A DNA stretch of 40,058 nucleotides, from positions 1 to 40,058 of the forward strand of contig CAITND010000058.1 in NCBI GenBank assembly GCA_903893625.1. Reading direction: 5' to 3'. Shown here in pieces: positions 1 to 8,345 of this stretch (position 1 is its first letter; each line of letters begins with the position of its first letter). Position numbers and translations under genes: made by a program. Below the pieces are notes generated by a model. That model was given only the letters and a program-made list of their open reading frames with translations, did no database searches and was not told the origin of the DNA. The stretch is from an uncultured Oscillatoriales cyanobacterium. GTDB lineage: Bacteria > Cyanobacteriota > Cyanobacteriia > Cyanobacteriales > Microcoleaceae.

Positions 1-1
1 A

Positions 2-961
2 TTTAAAGGTTTCCACTATTACAAATCTTTTACTTACCCACAACTTGATAATTTAAACATTATCAAGGATGAAAAAAATCGGATTTGTATTGACCTGGCA
101 AAAATAGGTCAAGTACCGATGGTTTTTCATCGTTCAATACCAACAGGTTTCAAAGTTAAGACGGGAACAGTTATTAAAGAAGTAGATGGGTGGTATATTT
201 CCCTGACGCTAGAAGACAAAACAGTTCCCGTAACGGTTGCAGAAATTCAACCGACTGACGAAAATAGTCTTGGTATTGATTTGGGAATCAAAAATTATGT
301 CTATTTGTCCAATGGTGAAAGAATTGAAAACCCTAGATTCTTGAGGAATTCTGCTGAGAAATTAGCAAGACTTCAAGCGAAATTAGCGAAAAGAGTTAAG
401 GGTTCTAAACCTTGGAGAGTTATCAAAGATAAAATCTCAAAACTTCACCAATTTGTAGCTAGAGCTAGGCTTGATTTCCAATTCAAAACTGCACACAAAT
501 TATTTGAACAGTGTGATGTTCTGATTCTTGAAGATTTGAGTATCAAGAATCTAACTAGACGTGCCCAGGTTAAGACTGATATTGACAATGGCAACTTGGT
601 TTATTTGCCAAATGGTCAAGCTGCTAAAAGTGGTTTAAATAAATCAATGCTTGATGCTGCTCATGGTCAATTTTCTACTGTTCTCAAATATGTGGCTTGG
701 AAATTAGGTAAAAGCGTTCTATTTGTTGACCCGAAGGGGACTTCTCAACATTGTTGGAATTGCCTCGATAAAGTGCCGAAAGAATTATCGGAGCGGTGGC
801 ATTCTTGTCAATGTGGTGAGTCTTTAGATCGAGATTATAACGCAGCCAAACTTATCAAAAAGATTGGTCTGAATCATGAAAGTGGCGGGGGAACTCCGTC
901 ACTCAAAAAAGCCCTTGCACAAAGGGAAAAAGAAGCCTGCGGTCTAACGGTACGACCTTGA
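2..961 (+). CDS. tnpB: IS200/IS605-family TnpB RNA-guided nuclease, 5' end cut by the window edge
   Basis: The frame is open from base 2 to the TGA at 959-961, so the gene starts outside the window. An internal ATG at 119 is not the true start, because the TnpB-like stretch FKGFHYYKSFTYPQ is readable before it. RuvC-I is seen as GIDLGIKNY, RuvC-II as ILEDLSIKNL, a zinc finger as CWNC followed by CQCG, and RuvC-III as DRDYNAAKLI, so the catalytic acids are all present. TnpB proteins are transposon-encoded nucleases guided by an RNA from the element's right end. No tnpA partner is visible. The second zinc-finger pair is spaced C-x-C rather than the usual C-x2-C. The element's right boundary must lie close to 961-975, because a convergent gene ends at 975. 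Confidence 0.9.
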   Translation, partial: FKGFHYYKSFTYPQLDNLNIIKDEKNRICIDLAKIGQVPMVFHRSIPTGFKVKTGTVIKEVDGWYISLTLEDKTVPVTVAEIQPTDENSLGIDLGIKNYVYLSNGERIENPRFLRNSAEKLARLQAKLAKRVKGSKPWRVIKDKISKLHQFVARARLDFQFKTAHKLFEQCDVLILEDLSIKNLTRRAQVKTDIDNGNLVYLPNGQAAKSGLNKSMLDAAHGQFSTVLKYVAWKLGKSVLFVDPKGTSQHCWNCLDKVPKELSERWHSCQCGESLDRDYNAAKLIKKIGLNHESGGGTPSLKKALAQREKEACGLTVRP

Positions 962-974
962 CCGCCGGGTTCGT

Positions 975-1292
975 TCACAATTCTTCTACCATCCATTCTG
1001 AGGATCTCGCCCCTAAGTTAAGCGGAATACTAACGGCTTTTCCTAAACGCGGTTTTTCACGGGTATTGAGAATATAATGTCTGACCTGTTCTGTACTTCC
1101 CCAACTATTCAAATAGTCGGCGATCGCATTCAAATGAGCAATATAGTCCGCTTCTGTCATCGGAAAAGACATCTGTTCTAAATATTTCCACATAATTTGC
1201 AGGAAGATTTTACCCCGTGTCCGTCGCAGTTGAATATCGTAGGACACACCCCATTTATTTAATAAGAGTTGACGTAGATCTTCTCCTGTCAT
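975..1292 (-). CDS. DUF3067 family protein
   Basis: This 105-residue protein matches my memory of the DUF3067 family, found in cyanobacteria and plastids. Recognisable stretches are the start MTGEDLRQLLLNKWG, the core GKIFLQIMWKYLEQ, and the end PRLGKAVSIPLNLG. The function is unknown. It is soluble, with no signal peptide or membrane segment. The length looks complete, although the stop lies only 14 bases from the stop of the convergent tnpB, so the last few residues could have been altered by the insertion. It begins 30 bases after the site-2 protease gene on the same strand and is probably cotranscribed with it. Confidence 0.8.
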   Translation of the reverse strand: MTGEDLRQLLLNKWGVSYDIQLRRTRGKIFLQIMWKYLEQMSFPMTEADYIAHLNAIADYLNSWGSTEQVRHYILNTREKPRLGKAVSIPLNLGARSSEWMVEEL

Positions 1293-1321
1293 AGTTACGA
1301 TTCACTCCCCAATAATAACAG

Positions 1322-2833
1322 TTAACTCCCAATTCCTAACCCTCTGGCTAATCCTGGTGTTAGTGGAAATAGGGTAGCAATCATTAAAAACAAAACCAAT
1401 AATCCCCAGGCGGCACGAGTATCATTGGGTTCTGTTAATTCATTTAAACTGGGGCGCTCTAAATTGCGCTGTAAAATCAAAATCACTAAAGCCCAATATA
1501 ATGCTAAAGGATTAGCCAAAGAAGCGATCGCTAACACAATAAACGAGGCAATTGTTGAACGTCCGGCAATTTTTCGTCCATAAATTGCCTGCATAATCCG
1601 TCCTCCATCTAATTGTCCCGCAGGCATTAAATTTAAGGCGGTAATTACTAATCCAAACCAACCAATTAAGGCGAGGGGATGTACATCAACGGTGGTTTGA
1701 TGCAATTGTGAACCTAAAATTGCCCGTGATATTGTTCCGACTAATACTGACCCTTGAAAAAACTCCGTTGGAACTTTAAATAAACTCCCCGGATGGGATA
1801 AAAATAACCCACTGATTAACATTAATAATGATAATCCCCCGCCTGCTGCCGGCCCTGCAAAGGCGACATCAAATAACACGGTGCGGTTGGGTAATACGGA
1901 TTCAAAACGATTGAATGCCCCAAAGGTTCCGATTTGAACAGTGGGAATAAAAAATGGCCAACTAAACTTAATATTATGCCGTTTTGCTATGATTTGATGA
2001 GCGATTTCATGGCAGAACAGAATGGCTAGAAGACCGAAGACGATGGGTAGAATTTCAGCATAACGGGTTAAATTCTCAAAAAAATCAAATCCTAATAAAA
2101 GACCTCCCGCTTCAAAAATTGTCCCAATTGTAATTAAGAATAAAATAATTGCTAAAACTTTTTGAGAAATTGAAGTGGTTGGGGGTTCATTGGTGCGGGG
2201 AAGCACAATCACAACGGGTTTGCCATCGGGATTATCAACTAAAAATAACCGTAAGCGATCGCCAATTCGTTTTTTTAAATTTGCCGATAATTGTTGATAA
2301 GCGGTTTCAGGATCACCGCGAAGATTTCCTTTAAAAATCACTCCATCTTGATAGGGAATTGTTTCTGTGGCAAAAAATGTATCGATGCCAAAAATCCCTT
2401 GCAGAATTTTGAGATCCTCTGAAGATAAAGGAACGGGTTGCAAGCTGGAAATCGGGTCTGGGACGGGGGTAACAGCACTGGGATGGGTCTGATGGGTTGC
2501 GTCTAGGGGGGATTCTGAACGCTCTAACGAATCGGGTTTGGGTTCGGGGGGAGAATCGGCTTCTTGATTGGCGACTTCTCGGAGTTGGCGACCAATCATA
2601 ATATACAATCCCGTCGAGGCGACAAATAAAAATAAGATACTCACCACATTCAGGTAGATTCCCATCGCCGCCAAGCAGAAAAATAGCAACCAAGGAGACA
2701 TTAAGGCCACTGATTGCAACCAAGACAACAAACCGAGTTTTCCGAAAGGTCTAGCGCGATAATACCCCCAACCTAAGATGCCAAGGGCAATAAATAGAAC
2801 TAGAACAGTGGTGTTATCAGATGCAGTAAACAT
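1322..2833 (-). CDS. Site-2 protease family (M50) membrane metalloprotease, EGY-like
   Basis: The protein has 503 residues. Two or three hydrophobic helices occupy residues 1-90, followed by an acidic proline-rich linker (about 90-140). Next comes a soluble domain with a GNLRG motif typical of EGY-type proteases, then a multi-span membrane core. The zinc site HEIAHQ (HExxH, near residue 274) and the second motif LMPAGQLDGGR (near 409) are both intact, so it should be an active intramembrane protease. Plant EGY1 homologues act in thylakoid development, and cyanobacterial members are presumed to cleave membrane regulators or damaged proteins. The DUF3067 gene follows after 30 bases. The substrate cannot be told from the sequence. 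Confidence 0.88.
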   Translation of the reverse strand: MFTASDNTTVLVLFIALGILGWGYYRARPFGKLGLLSWLQSVALMSPWLLFFCLAAMGIYLNVVSILFLFVASTGLYIMIGRQLREVANQEADSPPEPKPDSLERSESPLDATHQTHPSAVTPVPDPISSLQPVPLSSEDLKILQGIFGIDTFFATETIPYQDGVIFKGNLRGDPETAYQQLSANLKKRIGDRLRLFLVDNPDGKPVVIVLPRTNEPPTTSISQKVLAIILFLITIGTIFEAGGLLLGFDFFENLTRYAEILPIVFGLLAILFCHEIAHQIIAKRHNIKFSWPFFIPTVQIGTFGAFNRFESVLPNRTVLFDVAFAGPAAGGGLSLLMLISGLFLSHPGSLFKVPTEFFQGSVLVGTISRAILGSQLHQTTVDVHPLALIGWFGLVITALNLMPAGQLDGGRIMQAIYGRKIAGRSTIASFIVLAIASLANPLALYWALVILILQRNLERPSLNELTEPNDTRAAWGLLVLFLMIATLFPLTPGLARGLGIGS

Positions 2834-2894
2834 TATTGACCTTGATTTTGAGCTTGGGGAGAGTATCTATAAAAAGCATATAGCAATCAGACGT

Positions 2895-4283
2895 TTAGCG
2901 GTTGGGGTGTTCCAACTCCATCGAACTCACGGGGTTAGGGTCTTTTGGGAAGCCGTTTGAATCCTCCAGGGGAATGAAATCAGGATTAGCGGCTAAAATT
3001 GCTTTGGCTTCGGCCATATCTCTGCGGGTGGCTTCTCGCAATTGTTCTCGCAGGGCAGGCATAGCAGCTAAAGCCCTTGTCCAGTCAGGAATTTGAGAAG
3101 TGGTAGGATTTTGAAAGAATTCTTCCCCCGCTTCGGCGATGACTTGTTCAAAGACATCTACCATCACTTCTTCTTGATGACGGTCATAACGTAAATTATT
3201 GAATCGGGCATCAACGAAATATTGACGGGTAAAATCTTGAGCTTCCCGTTTGAATTTAATCCGCAGGGTGTGGATTTGTTCACGGGTGACAACGACTCGC
3301 TCGGTTTCGATTAAGGTTCGCAAAATAGACCGGAGAATATCGGCACACATTTTGCGTAATCCTTCTTGGGAAGAATTGCCAATGGTTTGATGTTTATGAT
3401 CAAAGTTTCCCAAATCAATTTGAGCAATTCTTTGGGGGGCAACATTGCGATACACTTCAGCTAATAAACCAATTTCTAAGCCCCAGTTGCTCGGAATTCG
3501 GGTATTGAGAGCAATATCATTAGTTAAGGCAAATTCCCCGGATAAGGGATAACGATAGGCACTGAGATATCGTAAGTAATTGTTATAGCCATATAAATCC
3601 ATTAATGCCACCAGTAATGGGGTGACAAATAGACGCATAACGCGACCATGAAATCCCCTCGGTTCTCCCCCTAAACGGGCATAATAGGCTTTATTAAAAG
3701 AAATCCCTAGTTCTTTTTCGAGGAGTGGAAATAACAGTTTCAGAGGGTAGGATTTATCGTAGGTAATAATATCGGCATCATGGAGAGCGATCGCTTCTGC
3801 TTGTAAGGATACGACACCTAAACCAATCCAAACTGCCCGACCTTTGCCTTTGAAGCTCATTAAGTCTAGCCCTTTTTCCCTCAATTTTTCTAACAATTGG
3901 GTAACTCTAGGGCTATTTTCCCAAACCACGAGGGTCGGTTGGGGTAAAATACTAAAAAAATGAACGGCTTTTGTGTACTGTTCTAGGGTTTTAGCGTAGA
4001 GACAGACCACAACGGTATTAACGAACTGACACTCTTTGAGACAATCTCGAATCCGAGTCAAAGCAGGGCGTTCTAGTTCTTCGTATAGAGCCGGAATCAA
4101 AACAGCTGTGGGAAACGTTTCACAAAGTTGGGTGAGTCGGGCTTCCAATAGGTCAATATCACAACCGAAGTCGTGAATCGTGGTAATTAATTCTTGTTTA
4201 TAGTCCATAGGGTTACCCAACTCCCAAGGCGGTAAGCCAGTCATAAAGTCCATCCTAACACTGAACGGCAAAGACGTATACAA
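2895..4283 (-). CDS. GpgS-like family GT-A glycosyltransferase
   Basis: A soluble protein of up to 462 residues. It resembles cyanobacterial glucosyl-3-phosphoglycerate synthase-like enzymes, which move a sugar from an NDP-sugar to phosphoglycerate during compatible-solute or methylglucose polysaccharide synthesis. Visible signs are the N-terminal ITTIHDFG, a GT-A metal site LHDADIITYD, and the acceptor-side stretch ARLGGEPRGFHGRV. The start is uncertain. The longest frame begins at 4283, but MDYKQELITT at 4208 fits the family start best, and an ATG at 4244 has an AGGATGG sequence just upstream. The acceptor specificity cannot be read from motifs, and a mannosyl transfer is not excluded. The gap to the site-2 protease gene downstream is 61 bases. 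Confidence 0.7.
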   Translation of the reverse strand: MYTSLPFSVRMDFMTGLPPWELGNPMDYKQELITTIHDFGCDIDLLEARLTQLCETFPTAVLIPALYEELERPALTRIRDCLKECQFVNTVVVCLYAKTLEQYTKAVHFFSILPQPTLVVWENSPRVTQLLEKLREKGLDLMSFKGKGRAVWIGLGVVSLQAEAIALHDADIITYDKSYPLKLLFPLLEKELGISFNKAYYARLGGEPRGFHGRVMRLFVTPLLVALMDLYGYNNYLRYLSAYRYPLSGEFALTNDIALNTRIPSNWGLEIGLLAEVYRNVAPQRIAQIDLGNFDHKHQTIGNSSQEGLRKMCADILRSILRTLIETERVVVTREQIHTLRIKFKREAQDFTRQYFVDARFNNLRYDRHQEEVMVDVFEQVIAEAGEEFFQNPTTSQIPDWTRALAAMPALREQLREATRRDMAEAKAILAANPDFIPLEDSNGFPKDPNPVSSMELEHPNR

Positions 4284-4685
4284 ATTTTTACAATATATCC
4301 TAGCGACAGCCTAACCTCCAATCAGGGGCGAGATCAATGCGTTGCTGCTTTAAAGCCTCAAAATTTCAAATTCCATCTTTTAAACGGAGTCAATTTGTGT
4401 AATAATAAAATTAGTTTTAACCCTAAATTCGGATGGGAACTTGAAGCCAAGTTGCACGGAAAAATTGTCAGTCTAGGTTGCCAAAATTAGCAATCGCTAG
4501 GACAAAAACAATGGGCAATAAAGCAGCAAGGGACGGGATGAATCACAAAAGTGTGACTAGAAACGACATCAAAAATCGCCGGGTTGTGACTTTTTTTGAA
4601 AGAGGCTTGATGTTCAATCTTTTATTCTTCAGTGTAAGAATATACAATAAACCCAGTGAACCACCAGAGAGATCAAAATTATATT
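4284..4685. other. Gene-free region between divergent glycosyltransferase and phytochrome genes
   Basis: About 400 bases without a convincing gene. An 80-codon frame at 4478-4720 has no ribosome-binding site, runs into the phytochrome gene and looks random. A small inverted repeat TCACA-AAAG-TGTGA lies at 4543-4556. A possible -10 box TACAAT at 4643-4648 would place a transcript start near 4655, just ahead of the phytochrome ATG at 4686, but no good -35 box goes with it. I looked for a cyclic-di-GMP (GEMM) riboswitch here, given the downstream gene, and did not recognise one. Confidence 0.4.
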
Positions 4686-7600
4686 ATGCAACAGGAAGAA
4701 GCACTTACTCTCAATCATGATTTGATGAATATAGAGCAAGAGTTCATTCATAATCCGGGTAGGATACAACCTCATGGTCTTTTGTTGGTGTTACAAGAAC
4801 CGGATTTAAAAATTTTGCAAGTAAGCCAAAATGCTCTGAAACTTTTTGGTGTGTCCTTTTCGGCTTTTCTGAATCGACCCTTAAGCCATTTTTTAAACAA
4901 ACTGCAATTTTTTCAAATTCAAGACTGCTTAATCAATAATAACTTCCAATATTATAATCCGATCCACCTAGTTTTTCATGTCAAGAATAAAAAGATCATC
5001 TGCGATGGGATTTTGCACCGGAATCAAGATATTCTAATTTTAGAACTAGAGCTAACTCAAGACCAAGATGTTACATTTATCAATTTTTATCATTTAGTTA
5101 GAGTCTCAGTTTGTAAAATTCAAAGTGCCACAAATTTTAAAAATTTAACTCAATTTTTAGCAGAGGAAATCCGAAAAATTAGTGGTTTTGATCGGGTGAT
5201 GGTGTATCAATTTGATCAAGCTAATAATGGGATTGTGATTGCAGAAGATAAACAGGAAGATTTAGAAAGCTTGTTAGGATTACATTACCCCCATACTGAC
5301 ATTCCTAAATTCGCCAGAGAACTCTATAAGCAAAATTGGTTGCGATTATTAGTAGATATTGATCATGAACCCGTTGATATTATTCCTCCGATTAATCCGC
5401 TAACTGAAAGACCCCTAGATTTAAGTTTTTCGGTTCTACGTTCAGTCTCTCCCTGTCATTTAGAATATCTCAGAAATATGGGAGTACAAGCGACTCTGTG
5501 TATTTCTTTAATTAAAAAAGATAGTCTTTGGGGTTTAATTACTTGTCACCATTCTTCTCCCCGTTACCTGTCCTACGCCATCAGAAAAGCCTGTGAATTT
5601 CTCGGACAAGTGATGGCTGTAGAATTACCCTATAAAGAAGTCAGTGAAGATTACCTCTATTACCGTGAAATTCTCAAATTAGTGCGTAAAAATTTACTTA
5701 ACGCACCCGCCCTAGAAACCTCTTTTATTCAAAGTTTAGTTCAAGACAAAACCAATTTGCTGAATCTCGTTAAAGCTCAAGGTGCTGTGATCCGATTTGG
5801 GGAAGATTTGATGTTAATTGGTCAAACCCCATCTTTAACAGAAGTTCAGCAACTGATTGCCTGGTTATCTCAATATTGCCATCAAGAGATATTCTATACA
5901 GATTGTTTGCCGACACTTTATCCTCAAGCTACATCTTATAAGGACTTAATTAGTGGAATCCTGGCTATTTCTCTGTCTCCCAATCAAAGCGAATATCATT
6001 TAATTTGGTTTAGACCGGAAGTTGTTCAAACAGTGAATTGGGGGGGTAATCCCCAACATTCCCTGGAAATTGAAAATCCAGGCGTGCTTCGATTAACACC
6101 TCGACAATCTTTTGAACTTTGGAAAGAAACCGTTAAATTAAAATCCTTACCTTGGAAAGCCATTGAGATTGAAACTGCCCAAGAATTAAGAAATTCCTTG
6201 ATGTTAGCAGCCTTAGAATCCAGTGAATATCAGTTAAGACAAAGTAAAGAATTAGCTCAAGTCACCTTACAATCCATTGCCGATGCGGTAATTACCACGA
6301 ATAATCAGGGAAAAATTGAATCCCTCAATCCCGTTGCCGAAGAATTAACAGGTTGGTCACTGATAGAAGCCAAAAATTTACCCTTGCATGATGTCTTTAA
6401 AGTTTTTGATGGAATCACCCATAACTTAATCGAAAATCCCGTTCAAAAGGTGTTAAAAGAAGGGTGTATTTTTGATTTTTCCGACAATGTGATTTTAATG
6501 GCAAAAGATGGCAAAGAACGAGCCATTGATAATTCAGCCGCCCCGATTCGTAACCGAGATGGGGGAATTATTGGAGCCGTTTTAGTGTTTCGGGATGTCA
6601 CCCAAGAACGAGAACTCACCCAGCGATTATCATGGCAAGCCGCCCATGATGCTTTAACCGGATTAATTAATCGCAGTGAGTTTGAAAAGCGGGTTAAAAA
6701 AACCTTGCAACTGATGCAAGAATCTTCCCATAATCATGCCATTTGTTATTTAGATTTAGATCAATTCAAAATTGTTAATGATACCTGTGGACATCTCGCG
6801 GGAGATGAAATGCTCCGACAATTGAGTTGTTTATTACAAACTCAAGTCACCGAACGAGATACCCTGGCGCGTTTAGGGGGAGATGAATTTGGCTTGTTGC
6901 TGAATTACTATTCTTTCGATGAAGCCCAAAAGAAAGCATTAGATTTGTGTAATTTAATCCGAGATTTTCGCTTTATTTGGCAAGAGAAAGTTTTTTCCAT
7001 TGGGGTGAGTATTGGATTAGTGATCATTGATGAGAAAACATCTGATTTAGCAACGATTTTGAGTGCGGCTGATGCGGCTTGTTATGCGGCAAAAAATCAA
7101 GGTCGTAACCGGGTTCACCTCTATCAAGCCGATGACCAAGATTTGATTCAACAACGCCGTGAAATTCGCTGGGCGGCTCAAATTCCTCAAGCCTTAGAAG
7201 AAGATCGTTTCTGTTTATATCATCAACCCATTGTTGAGGTGAATACCACTTCAAAACAGCATAAACATGGTGAAATTTTACTCCGTTTACGAGACACATC
7301 CGGTCAACTGGTTTCACCGATGGCGTTTATTCCCGCCGCCGAACGATATGATTTAATGAAAAGCATTGACCGTTGGGTAATTCGTACCGTTTTTAGCCAT
7401 TTAGAAAAGCATCATCAAAGCTTGAATTTAACCACAAATGCCTGGGAAACTGAAGAGTTTTATGCGATTAATTTATCCGGTGCGAGTCTCAATGATAATG
7501 AATTTATCAAGTTTCTCTATGAACAGTTTAAAGTCTATCAAGTTTCCCCCAAAATGATTTGCTTTGAAATTACAGAAACCCTAGCCATTGCTAACCTCAA

Positions 7601-7970
7601 AAAAGCAGTTCAACTGATTCAATCTCTCAAGTTATTAGGCTGTTCCTTTTCATTAGATGATTTTGGCAGTGGAATGTCTTCTTTTTCCTATTTAAAAACC
7701 CTACCCATTGATTACTTAAAAATTGATGGGGGTTTTGTTCGAGAAATTTTAACTGACCCCGTTGCTCGTGAAATTGTTGAGGCGATACATCGTATTGGTC
7801 ACGTCATGAAAATTAAAACTATTGCAGAATTTGTAGAGAATGATGCCATTTTAACAGAACTTCAAAAAATTGGGATTGACTATGCTCAAGGGTATGGAAT
7901 TGGAAAACCTCAGCCCTTTATTCTTCCTGTAATTAAAACTGGAGGCGAGACAGACCCGAATAGACATTAA
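4686..7970 (+). CDS. Phytochrome with PAS-GAF-PHY sensor, PAS, GGDEF and EAL domains
   Basis: This is a red/far-red sensor coupled to cyclic-di-GMP turnover, 1094 residues from ATG 4686. A GTG at 4656 would add 10 residues but has no Shine-Dalgarno. The order is PAS-2, GAF, PHY, PAS, GGDEF, EAL. The bilin cysteine is in SPCHLEYLRNMGV near residue 257, almost the position of Cph1 Cys259. There is no N-terminal cysteine, so phycocyanobilin is the expected chromophore. TDIPKFAR, CHHSSPR and the PHY tongue motifs NWGGNP and PRQSFELW are present. GGDEF is intact (RLGGDEF), but the upstream inhibitory RxxD site reads TERD. The EAL signature reads EILLRL, and the downstream metal and catalytic motifs FEITETLA, DDFGSG and AEFVEN are kept, so both activities are plausible. 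The 3' end overlaps the fdhD remnant by 38 bases. Confidence 0.92.
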   Translation: MQQEEALTLNHDLMNIEQEFIHNPGRIQPHGLLLVLQEPDLKILQVSQNALKLFGVSFSAFLNRPLSHFLNKLQFFQIQDCLINNNFQYYNPIHLVFHVKNKKIICDGILHRNQDILILELELTQDQDVTFINFYHLVRVSVCKIQSATNFKNLTQFLAEEIRKISGFDRVMVYQFDQANNGIVIAEDKQEDLESLLGLHYPHTDIPKFARELYKQNWLRLLVDIDHEPVDIIPPINPLTERPLDLSFSVLRSVSPCHLEYLRNMGVQATLCISLIKKDSLWGLITCHHSSPRYLSYAIRKACEFLGQVMAVELPYKEVSEDYLYYREILKLVRKNLLNAPALETSFIQSLVQDKTNLLNLVKAQGAVIRFGEDLMLIGQTPSLTEVQQLIAWLSQYCHQEIFYTDCLPTLYPQATSYKDLISGILAISLSPNQSEYHLIWFRPEVVQTVNWGGNPQHSLEIENPGVLRLTPRQSFELWKETVKLKSLPWKAIEIETAQELRNSLMLAALESSEYQLRQSKELAQVTLQSIADAVITTNNQGKIESLNPVAEELTGWSLIEAKNLPLHDVFKVFDGITHNLIENPVQKVLKEGCIFDFSDNVILMAKDGKERAIDNSAAPIRNRDGGIIGAVLVFRDVTQERELTQRLSWQAAHDALTGLINRSEFEKRVKKTLQLMQESSHNHAICYLDLDQFKIVNDTCGHLAGDEMLRQLSCLLQTQVTERDTLARLGGDEFGLLLNYYSFDEAQKKALDLCNLIRDFRFIWQEKVFSIGVSIGLVIIDEKTSDLATILSAADAACYAAKNQGRNRVHLYQADDQDLIQQRREIRWAAQIPQALEEDRFCLYHQPIVEVNTTSKQHKHGEILLRLRDTSGQLVSPMAFIPAAERYDLMKSIDRWVIRTVFSHLEKHHQSLNLTTNAWETEEFYAINLSGASLNDNEFIKFLYEQFKVYQVSPKMICFEITETLAIANLKKAVQLIQSLKLLGCSFSLDDFGSGMSSFSYLKTLPIDYLKIDGGFVREILTDPVAREIVEAIHRIGHVMKIKTIAEFVENDAILTELQKIGIDYAQGYGIGKPQPFILPVIKTGGETDPNRH

Positions 7971-8313
7971 ACCGTTGACCGCGTAAAAATCCAATCAGGG
8001 TGATATTAAAGGTTTGTGCCAAACTCACGGCTAAACTACTGGGTGCAGAAATAGCACAAATAATCGGAATTCTTGCCATTAAACACTTTTGAATGAGTTC
8101 AAAACTGATGCGTCCACTCACCATAACCAAGCCTTGATTTAAGGGTAATTCATCCGCTAAAAAAGCCGAACCCATTAACTTATCTAAGGCATTATGACGT
8201 CCGACATCTTCCCGTAATTTTAATAAATTTCCCTCTGGATTAAATAAGGCCGCCGCGTGTAGTCCTCCGGTTTTATTAAACACATTCTGCGCCTTGTTTA
8301 ATTGTTCAGGTAA
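7933..8313 (-). pseudogene. fdhD: fdhD remnant, 5' end missing
   Basis: The readable frame covers the C-terminal part of FdhD, the sulfurtransferase that activates formate dehydrogenase. Seen are FNKTGGLHAAALF, EDVGRHNALDK and GFLRGQRFNVY. Reading upstream of a possible GTG at 8283, the frame continues as LPEQLNKAQNV, still FdhD-like, and then meets a TGA at 8314-8316. Only about 30 bases separate this from the stop of the histidine kinase gene. The N-terminal half with the catalytic CxxC motif is therefore absent. FdhD is normally about 270 residues; about 126 remain. The sequence GACTGCTATA at 8341-8350 matches the end of the short repeat element seen at 16503-16512, so a repeat-mediated deletion is possible. 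Confidence 0.82.
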
Positions 8314-8345
8314 TCAGTCTATGTCCTAACTGCTAGGCGCGACTG

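Noticed and set aside
4284-4685. Cyclic-di-GMP riboswitch before the phytochrome gene
   Set aside because: The conserved GEMM core sequences could not be found.
4478-4720. 80-codon frame upstream of the phytochrome gene
   Set aside because: No ribosome-binding site, no recognisable protein character, and it overlaps the true phytochrome start.
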